From positions 1,000,001-1,064,000 of the forward strand of contig JAKNDB010000070.1 of assembly GCA_024305405.1 (NCBI GenBank): a stretch of 64,000 nucleotides of DNA, read 5' to 3'. Made by a program: the position numbers and the translations under genes. This document shows positions 1-12,073 of the stretch, one piece after another; positions within the stretch are counted from its first letter, which is position 1; the number at the start of each line of letters is the position of its first letter. The DNA comes from Dirofilaria immitis (lineage: Eukaryota > Nematoda > Chromadorea > Rhabditida > Onchocercidae). The notes beneath the pieces are model-generated. The model saw nothing but the letters and a program-made list of their open reading frames with translations, did no database searches and was not told the origin of the DNA.

Positions 1-297
1 GATGCTAAAGTGTTGATAGCATTTCGTGGGGAAGTTGATAGTACTAAATTTAAATGAGAACTTTTTTCATTAATCAATTTAATTCAAAAATTATCCATTC
101 TTTGAAGAAGTATTTATGGACGCCATTATAAATAATTTGCAATTAAAAGTTATATAAATTGATAAGCTCAATGATTTCAATCATTTTCAGAGAATATTCG
201 AAATATTCTTCTAAATCATCAGTTCTTTTTCTTCAGTCGTTGAACTTCTTTATCCCATTACTCGATCGTTTTAGTCATACAGAAATTTCTGCTAACG

Positions 298-1625
298 ATG
301 AATCTGATAGTATTCGGCATTCTACTAGTCACAATATTCCAGAAACAATTTTCAGCCCAAGAAGCAGTTTCCAATGATGTTTCCTACGAATTCAGTAAGT
401 TTTCTAATTCAATGACTGACTGAGAATGAATATTTTCAAACTCCAAAAAATTGGTTACTCAAAATATTCTTTAAAAATCGTCAGCCTGTAATTTTTTAAA
501 AAAAAAGAAAATATTCGATAAACTTTAATGATTGGCGTTTGATATTATTTCGAAGTTTACAGAAATATATTATTTACATATTTTTCATCATTCATTACTT
601 AAAATATTGGAAGAAATATAAAAAGCATAAAATAGAAGCAAGCATGCATCTTGTAATTTTCAATGAAATTAACAAAGAGAAACTGAGTAGGTTGGGGCTG
701 GGGATTAAGCCTCCAATATTAATGAAACATCTGAGAAATATGCTACATTTGCATCGGAGATATGTCTTTCTTTTTGCTTTTCGTTTTTCGCTCTTTCGCT
801 AATATTTTCTTGCCAATGAATGTTTTTGAATTCAATAATTTCAAATTCTCGAACACTTTAAGAATTTCAAAAATTTTGCCCACTAATATTATTTATATAT
901 GCTTGTATAAGCAATACTAAGTATCCATATAAATTAAAAATATATAAGAATGATTTAATAATCTATGCTAGCTAATTTAATTAGATATAAAGTAATATTA
1001 AAATATTGAAAAGACAATGATTCTATTTTCATATCATTCGAAATTTGTTAAATTCAATTCATTTGGAAGTTTATGTATTTTGTTAAAGATGAATATATAT
1101 ATACATATAAAATAATGTTAACTGAACAGAAATTAAAGGCTCAGATTTCAATATTTGCAGCTTAGAGTCACATCATTAAAGTGAACTTAAGTCAAATTAT
1201 CAGCTTATTATGATTAACTACATTGTGGTACTATGCTTTTCAGTGAATCCGAATTCGAATTCATTAAGATCAAATTTAAACTCATATGCGGATCAAGCGA
1301 ATGACAAGTATGTGATGAAAGTAGATATGAAATCTGATAGGTTTGAAGTCTCAAGAAGCTAACAGTTTTTTATAATTTTTCTGTGCTATTCATTTACTAC
1401 ATGAAAAGATTAAGAAATCAAATTAAAAAAAAAAAAAAACGATAAGTAGATTTAGCATTCCAAGAAAAAAGAAACAAAAAGTTGGATTCATATCTTCATT
1501 GCTTTATTGATTTTAAAATCCTTCATTTCAGATTATTTGAGCTAGAAAATAATAAGCGAACAAAACGACTAATACCGTCGCCAGCAAAGATGGCCGGAAA
1601 ACTTATGTGCAGTTTGGTTGGATAA
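298..1625 (+). CDS. Candidate secreted amidated-peptide precursor (3 exons)
   Basis: Exons 298-394, 1244-1307 and 1532-1625 join in phase (1, then 2) to give 84 residues. Donors are GTAAGT and GTATGT; acceptors end TTTTCAG and TTTCAG. The start at 298 opens a clear signal peptide (MNLIVFGILLVTIF, cleavage near FSA-QE). The middle exon is Asn/Ser-rich. The last exon holds dibasic sites (NNKR, TKR), then LIPSPAKMAGKLMCSLVG and a stop. A signal peptide, KR cleavage sites and a terminal Gly directly before the stop are the usual layout of a neuropeptide precursor whose product is amidated. I do not recognise the peptide family, and its single Cys is unusual. It could instead be a short secreted protein. 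A relic of the middle exon lies at 2632-2765. The exon structure is seen; the function is inferred. Confidence 0.5.
1195..1330 (+). repeat. Copy A of a duplicated exon-containing segment
   Basis: This segment holds the middle exon of the peptide-precursor candidate with its upstream intron end (CTATGCTTTTCAG, then TGAATCCG). A diverged direct copy lies at about 2632-2765. The two share the acceptor, the exon start and the run ATGCGGAT-AAGCG-ATGACA. Confidence 0.6.
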
Positions 1626-2575
1626 AAATAATTACCTGATATATTTATTTCCGTAAACGATATTTTTTAGCATTACTTATTTTGTTTCTTCACTTCTCTT
1701 TTCCCATTCTTGTCACACTATTCATTTTACTATTATTAATAAATCATTACATTTTATAAACGTTGAGTCTTTGTTAACACAACATTTAATATTCACCATG
1801 ATAGTTCGCAAAACTTCAAGCTGGATGGGTTGATGCGTGCTGTCATGCTTGAAATAATAAAGTTGTACCTAGTTGTCAAAGGACTTCTCTATTCATCTGA
1901 CAAGCAAACAAGAATATGCCATGATCAATCGGGACGATTCAGTTCAAATCGATTTCCGCAATTGCATAACAGCTATCCGTTTGAGTTCAAACGCGAGCAA
2001 ATCATTAATGGTATCAGGTATGCAAAAGAAGAAATACGTATTTATGACAGTCATAAATGCTTTTTGGAATTAAAAAGAAGGATATGGCAGATCGTATAGA
2101 CAGATAAAATTCAATGCTTTTGATGAAAATGGTGTTTACGTGTGTATGATTACGTGCTGTGCATATCATTGAACGTCAAAATTATGGCTGAATTTATCAC
2201 TGCTAATATTCATCAGCGCTCTTTCAAATCGATTTCCGCTATGATCGGCTTATTATCGAAAAAATACCTGAAATATTTTTATAAATTACAGATATGACAA
2301 AATAATCAAGAAATTTTTTTGTACTATAGAAATATTTTGATTTAATAAATCATTTGATTTTTATGTTGCATATTGTGAACTATGTTTGCTATGGGTGACG
2401 TGGAGTAAACAAGCTCTCGTTGTATGAAATATTAAGATCAATCAGAAGAAATAGTATATAAAAGAAGAATTAAATGATCGTAGAACAGTTGAATCATCGC
2501 TTAGAGAAACTGTCAAAGAAAATTTTAGGAATAATTTTTCAACTGAACAATAATGAAGAAGAAAATCGGATTTTT

Positions 2576-2597
2576 TCTAATCTAATCTAATCTAATA
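2576..2597. repeat. Short pentanucleotide repeat (TCTAA)n
   Basis: About four tandem TCTAA units in non-coding sequence. Confidence 0.7.
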
Positions 2598-2631
2598 AAT
2601 TTAATTTTTTGCTAGTAATGCTTTCAGATGA

Positions 2632-2765
2632 TATTAATTATCAGCCTAGTATGTTTACTATCTTGTGATCCTATGCTTTTCAGTGAATCCGCAAGCGAAT
2701 TCATTAAAATCAAATGCAAACTTTTGCCATGAGATGCGGATAAAGCGCATGACAGATGAAAGTTT
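2632..2765 (+). pseudogene. Degenerate copy of the peptide-precursor middle exon
   Basis: The acceptor CTATGCTTTTCAG and the exon start TGAATCCGCAAGCGAATTC match copy A at 1236-1262. The copy then diverges and has no clear in-phase donor. No matching signal-peptide or terminal exon was found beside it. It is probably the relic of a tandem gene duplication. Confidence 0.45.
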
Positions 2766-2865
2766 CTCGGTACATTTTTGGCACAAATGAATATATGTAA
2801 TAAACGTTTATTGATTGATGGATGACTTATTTTTCACATGTATTATCAAACTGATAATTATTCAA

Positions 2866-3110
2866 AATCAGTTATTCGATCTGACGAACTGCTCCTGGAG
2901 CCTTTTTCAGGAGTTTTCTCTGAGCAATAGACTGATAGTTCGAATGTTTTGTCGCATACTGCACCACCCGGTCGGCCTTTGAAGCAAACTTACGGAGACG
3001 GTATTATATGTCGTGAAGGTTTTCGTTCTTGAAAGGTTTAGTCGAAGGTGAAGAACAACAAGAATTTTTTAGAGCTTACGTTGATAGCAAGTATTTGGCC
3101 TCAATTATGC
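2866..3110 (-). pseudogene. Broken coding-like segment, family not recognised
   Basis: This stretch is richer in G+C than its surroundings. Its minus strand reads as a plausible basic protein end (for example RKLLKKAPGAVRQIE then stop at 2866), preceded in the same frame by about 40 sensible codons. In-frame TAA codons interrupt it further upstream. I could not name a family. It may be a decayed gene end, a retropseudogene or chance. Confidence 0.25.
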
Positions 3111-4344
3111 TTTTCTGGTGAAACGGCAATAAGATTAGTCTTTATTATAGTTAAACTATGCTTTAACATATATATATATAAAATACATTTTAAGGTACTC
3201 TAAAAATAGAATAATGGATAACGTATTAGGATTAAAAAGTGTGAGCATAAAAAGTGTTTTATAAGGCGTAAAGTATGGAAAAGTATACAGACAGACGAAT
3301 GCTTATTTAAATTGCCAGTTAAAAGCATAAATGAAGTACTGAATCACTTGGGAGATCAAGTGAGTAATCACCTAAGAATGAAGCGATTTTTATCGAGTCT
3401 GATTAAGTTCAGATACTATCGTAATCACTAATATAATGCATAATATAATCAATCAAGGAGATATCAAATACAAACGATTTTTGATTTAAACGATTTTTCT
3501 TCATCATTTATGTTATCTTTTATTTATGCTACCATTTCGTTGGAAAAATTTAGTATGAAATTTTGCATCAATTATTATAGCAGTAACAACAGATATCTAA
3601 CAAACATTAATGATAACTCATCCCAACATTAAATAAATCGGCAAATCATCATTTATGATTACCGTCCTTCCAAAAATTCAATCATTTTCACAAATTTTTT
3701 TCTTACAAAAAACCACAGTAATTATGCAAAGATATCATTCATATTATCTAGACATGATATGTGAAACTATTCATTTCATATCAACCCTACTGTCTGTGTT
3801 TCTTGAAAAATAAGAAATAAACTATTTTTTTTTAAATTTTAATGAGCATTTCGAAAATTTCGCAGAAATAATATAAATTCTGTTGTATATAGCGAGTATG
3901 ATGATAAAAAGCGATAATCATTAATGGAACAGTTTCACATATCTAGATCTCTTTTTTTTTTTCGAAATTCGAATCAAAATAATGGGAAAATAGTCTCGAG
4001 ATGGTGAAAGTATAATATATGCATGGAAGTTCTTTAATAAAAAAATACAACATCGCTCTGCTCGATTATTGAATCGAACTTACGCATATATTAATAAAAT
4101 TAGAACTTTCGACTAAGTGTCAATCTCATCATTTTCTGATTCGTTTTTTCGGGTTAGGAAAGGACTTCCAATCTTTTGCTTTATTTATTGATTTCCTTTG
4201 TTTATCACCATTTTAGGTGATTGCTGGATTTTATAATCCATTTATAATCCAAAAGGTTTGTTGATTTGATATCAATTCATTCAAGAACAAACAAGGTTAC
4301 TGCGAGAAAATTTCATCATAATAATGTAACAATATTCAGCGGTC

Positions 4345-5676
4345 TTACATATTACATAAATACAAATCAATCAGATAAAATTTCAAGCATACTACATAAA
4401 TAAGTACCAAACATTGAACATTCCTCAGGGAACATCCTATGCTGGTGCCATTCCATTGATAATTTCGAATTTTCGTGTATTTTAATGCTTTTCTAAATTC
4501 ATCTACAGATCTTTTTAAAGGATCACCATTGCAATAATTACCTAAACAAAAGCAATATTCGGCATTCAGTAAATTTTGGCGAATTTTAATAGTTTGATTC
4601 TGGCATGTACGATTATTGTCCGAATCTCGATTGAAGTACTTTTTCTGACAATCTCGCATCATTCCTAAAAAGGAACAGGAAAATTGTCGATTATCATGCA
4701 GCTACGTTTTATATTTTATTCAACATCGTTAACAATTCATCATATTTTAGAATTGCAATTGGCAAAAATTCCTGGTTTTTCTTTTTATCCAACTGTTAGA
4801 AATGACTTTGTTCGAAAATATTTCAATAGTTCGTTTTGAAAAATTGATTTTTTTTCTACTAAAAATTTCTATATTTTGGAAAGAATTTACAATCGTATAG
4901 TGTTAGTCTTCACATAAATTCAGTTCTTCATTGATAGAAAAAAGTAATGGATACCTAGAAGTCGGCTTCTGTTATCCTCACCAATAGTAACATTTAATGT
5001 TAAGCATGGGCCGGCACATCGTATTACCTCTGATCTTTCATCAATTTCAGTGCATATCGAATCGGAAATTAATTGATCGTCTGCTTGGATTGGTAAGAAA
5101 TGTCCCCAGTGCTGAAAATTCCAATGAGAATCAATTAATTTATTAATTACTCGGTATTCTCATTCCATTATTCGTTATTCAATTCGACTAGTCAATCTAT
5201 AAATAATCAGTCGGACATTTCATAGCAGTGTAAAATAAATTATGAATTTGTTTCATAAAACATTAAAGTTCAGTCTTAGTGGACTAAGAATTTTTTTTTC
5301 GATTCATTTGATATTCACAATGCCAATATATTCGTTTGAAATAAACTTAAAAAAGAAAATGATCTATCTAACCATGACAATGAATTCGTTAGCACATCGA
5401 TAGCAAATTTCGGATCGAACAAAGAAGGAATAAGTGAAGATGAACAGTAAAACCGATATGAACTTTCTTTCAGCAATGTCCATTAAATCAATAGTGGTAC
5501 TATCTGTTGTATTGTTGCCCCCTCCCGAAAACCGCCTATTTTAGCTGGATGAATAACCAAATGTTGTACACCACTGGTCAAACCTCTTCACTTTTTGTCT
5601 TTTTCTCATTCCATTTATACATATATCATTATGAGTGGACTATTACCAACAGCAACATCAAATCATAAATTTTCAT
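4345..5676 (-). CDS. Secreted Ly6-like cysteine-rich protein (3 exons)
   Basis: Exons 5676-5647, 5111-4955 and 4664-4345 join in phase 0 and phase 1 to give about 168 residues. The first two encode a plausible signal peptide (MKIYDLMLLL then HWGHFLPIQA). The mature part has the cysteine spacing of three-finger Ly6/uPAR-type domains: ICTE, RCAGPC, DCQ, TCQ, then CFCLGNYCNG, ending in the hallmark CN. Several N-glycosylation sequons (NVT, NRT, NQT) fit an extracellular protein. The C-terminus is hydrophobic (CLVLIYVVCLKFYLIDLYL), consistent with a GPI-anchor signal or a membrane tail. Nematodes have many ODR-2/HOT-like Ly6 proteins. I cannot assign an orthologue. The 10-codon first exon is the least certain part. 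Confidence 0.55.
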
Positions 5677-6164
5677 TCTTTGCTGAATCATTTACCTTTT
5701 GATTCGAGAAAATCATTCCATATACTAATACAAGTTTCTATAATCCCTTTATGATAGCATTTCTTTATCATTTTTGAAAAATGATTGTAATATCTTTTGC
5801 ATAAGAATAAGCAAATTAATTCAATACTTATTTTCTTAAAACTTTTTGGTTTTAGATGAAATTATAAGTCAAAATTTTGAGTATTTAAAATATACCCGAT
5901 ACCTGATACCAGGTAAAAGTTTTTTTCATTTTCGTTGGTTTCGCTTAGGTATATAGCAGAAAGTATTGGGTTTAATAACTAGGACTTGTTCTTCTGATTT
6001 ATCTTCTGAATTTTCGTTTATGTTTTTGGAACGATCTATTTCCAAAAGACAAAGCGAGTTGTTTTCTATTAGGCATTTGTATTGTTGCGCTTATTCTTCC
6101 ATCCTATCCTCGCTTTTCTATTATCCTTTCTAATTTCCACACGCCACGACAACTTCGGGTCCAT

Positions 6165-7200
6165 CTAGTAAAAACTTTTCCTTCTCACGTGGAGTTTTTT
6201 TTTTACCAGATTAGGAGAAGTGAGGTTAATTCCTTTTTGTATGTCCTCTATGACTAATGAGATATTCTTCTCTCCACGATTTCCAAAAACATCTAATGTG
6301 GTAAGAATATTGCTCCAATATTTAACTAGTTTATTCTTAGTCATTAATTCACAAGTAGTATATTTTTGATTATTGGCATACTTAATCGGCATATCTAATG
6401 AAGCACTCGATGAAATGAAATCGATCGGGTGTATGTCTCTGTAGCCTACGTAAGTTAAATAAAGCCTGCGTAAGTTAATGGCATTAAATATTCCTTCTAT
6501 CTCCACTATCAACGTTACCAGTTCTCCTTTCTTTTCTTCAAAAGCTTTCTCCTTATAGATCTTCTTAAAACCTTTTTAGTAAGTCCAATAATTTATTTGT
6601 ATATTCTGCAACCTCATTATGCTCTTGGTATAGTATTTATCCATACTACACTTTTTGCTACTAGAAAATTAACGTTTCTTCCATAATAGTCTTGAATACT
6701 AATTGAAATTGACCGGCGTTATCACTTAGTACTAACTTTGGGTATCTTCATCGAGCAATAAATTTTCTCAAGACGTTGCAAAAATTCTCGGCGAATAAGT
6801 TTTCTACCATCTCAAGATGTACTGCTTTCGTAGTAAAACATGCAAAGAGAGCTATCCAAATCTTAATCACTTCGGTGTTTGCTTAGAACGTATTCAGGTA
6901 TTTTCTTACTAATCCTCGTTGGAAATTCATTAAGGCTTCATTAAAAATCAAAATGTATTGCTCCTCTTCAGAACAAATATGGTGACATTATCCATATATA
7001 GATTTTTCTCATTTCTTTTAATTTACTGCAAAAATTTTCTAGATGATAGCTAAACCTCTCTACAAACAAGAAGGGTGATTACATCATCCACGTGGAACTC
7101 TCTTAAAGCGATAACATTTCATATTCTCAAGAATGCCTTCTCAATATCAGCCGTTATCACTATTCTCATCATCCAAAAGCGTATTAGTGTTCGGAAATAC
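6165..7200 (-). mobile_element. Decayed BEL/Pao LTR-retrotransposon, pol fragment
   Basis: On the minus strand, 6870-6670 reads as a BEL/Pao integrase core, with motifs such as TTKAVHLE and LSDNAGQF. Bases 6512-6165 read as the adjoining C-terminal pol region (LTYVGYRDIHPIDFIS and LVKYWSNILTTLDVF, as in the DUF5641-type tail). A reverse-transcriptase trace (NLYMDN) occurs near 7000. Frameshifts and stops separate the parts, so the copy is dead. I found no convincing LTR pair. The class call rests on remembered family motifs. Confidence 0.7.
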
Positions 7201-7565
7201 GAATTTGGCTTCTAATATAAAATGTTAAGAAAAGAATATCTTTTCAATAAATTATTTGATTTATGATCAATAAGAATTGTAATTCGGTTGCAGGAGCAGC
7301 CATTTATAGATAAGATGATCGTCATTGTCTTTATTGCTAAAAAATTTCTTGGAGTCATTTTCTCACATCTGTCATTTCATTATCCATGTTAGAATAAAGA
7401 TCAAACAATTCCCTTTCCTCTAACATCTCCGAAGGAACTGTAAAATTACGCTTATCCAAATCTATCCTATGTCTAGAGTTTTTTTCTCAGTCAATCATAC
7501 ATTGAATATTTGTTGTACCGCCCAATTAAGGGAATATATATATGGCAAACTTTTAACAAGAATCA
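7201..7565 (-). mobile_element. Probable further pol remnant, heavily decayed
   Basis: The minus strand has open stretches (for example TVPSEMLEERELFDLYS near 7410-7460) collinear with the pol remnant downstream, broken by several stops. It is assigned to the same element by position only. Confidence 0.3.
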
Positions 7566-8392
7566 ATGCTTCGCTTTTTATCTAATCTGGATCATCCCGC
7601 TCTATTTTTTACTCGTTACCTTTTTTCGCTGATATTGGATTTCATTGTTTTTATTCGTATTGTGTCGAATAAAACGTCGTTTATTTATGCAAGTCTGAGC
7701 GCAAATCAAAATTCGGTGACTCACTGCAATCATCAATTAAAGAAAATTTTAACCTGACGTCACATCACACCAAAGGCTCATACAACAGTTGTAACAACGA
7801 CTTCATTCACTTCAAGTCCCATCAGACCAAACCGTGTAAACTCAACAATATTTCTGCAACAAAAATTTTTGATGCTCGAGGTGGGATACGATGTTAGCTT
7901 CCTAGTGAAATCAGCTCAACTAACTATCATGAAAATTTCAAAACTCCCCGAGGATATCAAAGGAATCGATCTAACGCCATCAGATCGAAATTCGCTTTGG
8001 AAGAAATACGACAACATTATGAAACCAAAAAGCGGTCCTCAAAGACAAAATTAAACTTTTTGAATAGTACGTTGGTACGTGGAGACGATCAATCAAGAAT
8101 GGCTGGATTGCAAACAATAAATTTCGCTCTCAACAAAGAAGAAAAAAAGAGAAAGGCAACTACGATAATTTTAAATTTAACTATAGTGGTAAAAAAGCAA
8201 TCATTACTCCGAATTCATATTATGATGACGTCGAGTAGCTCTCCAATATCCAGATACAAAAGCCATCAAAAATCATTCACAGTCAAATCCAACCCTTGTA
8301 CACCTACCATACAGCTTCCTCCGCCAACCTTTAGCGGAGTAACTAAGGGAACTTTCTACTGCAAAGACCAACATAATACGGCTTTATACTAA
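7566..8392 (+). mobile_element. Possible BEL/Pao gag-like remnant, opposite strand
   Basis: Overlapping open stretches in two plus-strand frames encode a charged protein ending in TPTIQLPPPTFSG, which resembles the IxLPxPxFSG motif at the start of a Pao gag domain. The frame changes near 8000-8050. It lies head-to-head with the pol remnant, so it is either a second insertion or a rearranged part of the same element. Confidence 0.35.
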
Positions 8393-8846
8393 GGTGAAAT
8401 ATGGTTCACATAATATTGGAGTAATTAGTAATTAAGGAAAAAGCGAACTCGGAAAGCACACTAATTCGATCAATGATCAATTTGACTAAAGCAAGAAACT
8501 TTATACCTCTATGCAGAGACTACCTAACAGATAAACAAGTAATTAATCCAATTCACACGTCATTCATGCTCTCGACTGGAATCGGGTATTTCCAATATTT
8601 TTTCGATGACGGATAACCGTCTTCCACCTATTTGTATTATTGTACCCAATAATACTTTTGATAAGGATCACAGGTAAGTGGATTATTATATGCATCAGAA
8701 AATACATAAATTTTATGATAATTTGCAGGAAAATGATGGGAAGGAGATCAGATTTTTGCAAAAGAATTATAAAAAAATACCAAATTAATACAGTATAAAT
8801 AAACAAGGCATATCAAGTTTCTTCATTATATTATTCATGATTTCAG

Positions 8847-9494
8847 TAGCGATGATGAATGTCTAATATTTTACGGGAGCAATATTGAAGTATCGACGTT
8901 TCTTGTGAAAACAAAAGATGAAATAGTGCTGAGAAAAAACTGTTGGAATGGAAGGTCTCACATATTTCCATTCTTATAATTGCTTGTTCAGTTAATTTTG
9001 TTTAATTTCGTTAACCTAGTTGATTATAACTATCAATCAAATTGATGTTCAGCAAAATCATTATTATATTTACAATTAATTTTTCAATTGTTGTTAAGTC
9101 ACTTTGTGAACTTTTTTATTTCCGTTTAATTTATAGTTGTTTACTGTCTACTTTGCATGCATTCTTCCAATCATTTTATTTTACAGCATGGATTACGTTT
9201 CCTCAGAACCCATAATATTATCGCATTTCATATCATGGAAAATGAGACGTTAGCAATCGAAGGAACTATATTTAGGTTTGAATTTTTTTTTGTTTTTAGT
9301 GCATTTTTTTGAAATCATATAATTTTATTTCCAGGGAGATATTTGATGTTGAACCGTTTTCCATCAAAATTACCTCAAGGCCAAATAAAGTAATCTTTTC
9401 ATTTTATGCCAATTCTACGATGAATTATTTGAATCGTGACCAATTATTTGTAATAATTGGATTCAAAAAATTTTGGCGCCGCCGATTATATTGA
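8847..9494 (+). CDS. Last three exons of an unrecognised gene
   Basis: Candidate exons are 8847-8954, 9187-9275 and 9335-9494 with good acceptors (ATTTCAG, TTTACAG, TTTCCAG), ending in TGA after KKFWRRRLY. Exons two and three join cleanly (phase 2) and read as a compact mixed-composition protein (ENETLAIEGTIF, EPFSIKITSRP). Exon one joins in frame only if its A6 run at 8934-8939 is really A7, the same defect seen in the two large genes. The 5' end was not found and the first exon expects two bases from upstream. No family is recognised. Confidence 0.35.
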
Positions 9495-11827
9495 ATTGAA
9501 TTTTTCAAGTCATTAATAAAAATACTATGCAATTTTCTCCCATCAAATTATTTCTAAAGAAATCACAACTATTAGTCGAATTTGCTAGAAAGTATGCTAC
9601 AATATATAATAAATAAAATGGCAAAATTGCGATACTTAATAATCTGAAAATAGAATTTTATTGAAATATGCTGAAATGAATGAAGAAACATTGTAGAATG
9701 TCGGAACATTCCAAGCTTAAAAGATATTGAATGAAATAATGAGTAAAGAAAGTATGAAATGATAATAAAATGTCGATATCTAAAATCGAAATTTGTGAAA
9801 GTTAGATTATATAAACTGTTCAATTATTTTTTATAATATATAAATTATTTTGAATTTAAGAAATCGAATTTTAAAGATTTTGAAAGTTGGCAAGTTTTGA
9901 AAGAATAAGCAAAACATTAAGTAGAAACGTTAGAAGATAAGGATGTATAATCTTGTAAATTTTATTACAATTTAATTCGATTCAACCTTTTTTCTTTCAA
10001 AGTTTATCATTGATTTATTATTAAATTTTCAATTTTGTTTTCGATTGTTTCAAATTTTATTTTTTTCTAATCACAACTTTGAATATCTTTAATAAAAGGA
10101 TGCTATATAAAAAACATCAAATTATCCAGCTATGTAATTCGAGAGTAGTCAAATTATTCGATTAGATAGATAATTCAAGTCGATTGCATAATTCGAAAAT
10201 GATTTTGTTGTTGTTATTTTTGTGAATTGGTTGAGCCGATGTCACAACAGATTCGAAATAAGGTTTATTTCTTATGTAGAACAGGAATAGAATGACGTCA
10301 TAAAATTGATAATCGCACGGGTCACAATGACAGTACTAATGATTTAAAAATGAAATTGAAGAATTGTAGGGGATCAAGATGAATTAGTTTTCGCTAATTC
10401 GTAACTGACTAGACTATTAAATTAGAGGGTTTTTAAACAGTAATTGGGCGTGTAGAAAGGTTTGTTAGGTTTTTAGCTAACACAATTGGATGGTTGGTTG
10501 GATGGCTGAGAAAATGAATTGGAATTCTGAGACAGGAAACATGAGACAACATGAGAATGTAACGTGGGAAAATGTAAACATTGCTTCAAGATAGGAAACA
10601 TGGAAAAATGTAGCGTGGGAACATGTAAACATTGCTTCAAGATAGGAAACATGGGAAAATGTAGCGTGGGAACATGTAAACATTGACAAATATGTACATT
10701 AATATGATAAATGGCACTAATGAATCATCATAATAATTTGTAATTATTTTTACGTTAAATTCTTATTATTTGTTTGGAATTTCGCGATATTAAAATTCGC
10801 GACATCATTATAATTTTTGGTGTGGTGCTCAATTTACTTGCTGAATAATTTCGCCATGAAACTTTTGCTAATTTATTGAACTGTAAAAATTATTGAAAAT
10901 TGCTCGATGATCGATAGTTTGTTCCTTAGAAAAGGATTAGATCTAGCTATTTTTTGATTCAACTAACAAAAACTTTGGAGAGGAAATTATTATGAAAAAA
11001 GATTAAAATTGTATGGATTTTTTTAATCATAAAATATATGGCTTTTTTAGTTCGAACAATTTTTACTTACTGCTGATCATGTCGATTGTTTTTTGTATGT
11101 ATTTTGTAGAGTACTTCTCTAAAACAATTTTCAGAGCTGCAATCAGATTTCCTTTATCATTTATTGGCAGTCGTTACATTCGAAATATCGACGCTTTGAA
11201 GTTCTATAATATAATATCAGTGTATGATGCGCTGACAATTTATACAATCAATTTCTGAATGATTTCAAATTTTAATCATTTTGCATAATATTTTTGGCTT
11301 CACTTCTCTCTAAAGTTTTTTTAGCAAAATTAAAAAAATCATTGAATTATAAATATCAGTGCTAGAATCGAATTTTCGCCTAATTCTTTTATTACAGAAT
11401 AAAGTGAAACCATCGGTGAATTATTACAGTAATATAACTGCTATGTGGTTTTTTAATATGTTTGTTACGCAATTTTGCAGCAATTATTTCAAAATCTTCA
11501 ATGATACCTGTGCCCATGTATTATTGATAAGTAATTTCATATTAATTTCCCGAAAAAGGTTTTAATGAAAGCTTTAATGAAAGGGAGGATAGATTTTAAT
11601 CAAAATAACTGATTTTCGGCTCGAAAGTCAGTAATTAATTCTGTCATTAACATGTATTCAAAAAATTGTTAACAAAGTTTGTTCTGATAAAAATGCAAGC
11701 TGAAAAAAATTTTATAGAAAAGATTACATCATCATAATTTTCTTGTATGTGGCGCGTAATTTCCATAAAATTTCATCATGAAGCATTTTCTAGTTTATTG
11801 AATTATAAAAATTATTAAATTCGTAAT
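9495..11827. other. AT-rich stretch, no supported gene
   Basis: I see no complete gene. Weak exon-like stretches occur at about 11133-11220 and 11398-11520 (+) without convincing partners. Segments at about 10836-10900 and 11205-11260 reappear, diverged, on the two outer flanks of the inverted papilin copy (see findings). Confidence 0.4.
10534..10692. repeat. Minisatellite, about 51-bp unit, three copies
   Basis: Units starting AGGAAACATG at 10534, 10593 and 10644 carry the shared text GTAAACATTGCTTCAAGAT. The last two are nearly identical; the first is diverged and longer. A minus-strand open frame through the array (repeated SHATFSHVSYLEAMF-like text) is a repeat artefact. Confidence 0.75.
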
Positions 11828-12048
11828 TTTAGGTATCATTTTTATAAAAATTAAATTTTTGTAAATTAAAAATTTAATTTCTAAGTTTTATGTTATAGTA
11901 GTGAAAAATTAATGAATCTGATCAATCTTATTCCGAACATATCATAATTACAATTTTGTAAATTATCAGAGAATTTATTTTGAAAATAAAATGATTACTA
12001 ATCAAATGCTATGTAAAAAATAAACAGTTATATAAAGAAAACGAATAA

Positions 12049-12073
12049 CGATGATGATGATGATGATGATGAT
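12049..12073. repeat. (GAT)n microsatellite in the left arm
   Basis: A short GAT run, mirrored in the right arm at about 20407-20431, which confirms the inverted-repeat alignment outside the exons. Confidence 0.8.

Larger units (their letters stand above)
1626..4344. other. Mostly non-coding AT-rich stretch
   Basis: Apart from the duplicated exon relic and the broken segment listed separately, I see no complete gene. A stretch at 1869-2018 (+) could be an exon: it has an acceptor ending CCTAG, about 50 open codons and a donor GTATGC in phase 1. No partner exons were found, so I do not call it a gene. Confidence 0.4.

Noticed and set aside
5458..5553. Plus-strand MNFLSAMSIKSIVVLSVVLL as a signal-peptide exon
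   Set aside because: The frame closes at a nearby stop without a good donor and no downstream exon fits.
6165..6512. An independent worm gene on the minus strand
   Set aside because: The text matches the tail of BEL/Pao pol proteins and adjoins an integrase remnant, so it is retroelement debris.
10477..10689. Open frame with repeated SHATFSHVSYLEAMF-like text
   Set aside because: It follows a 51-bp minisatellite, with no signal peptide or exon context that would make it a repeat protein.
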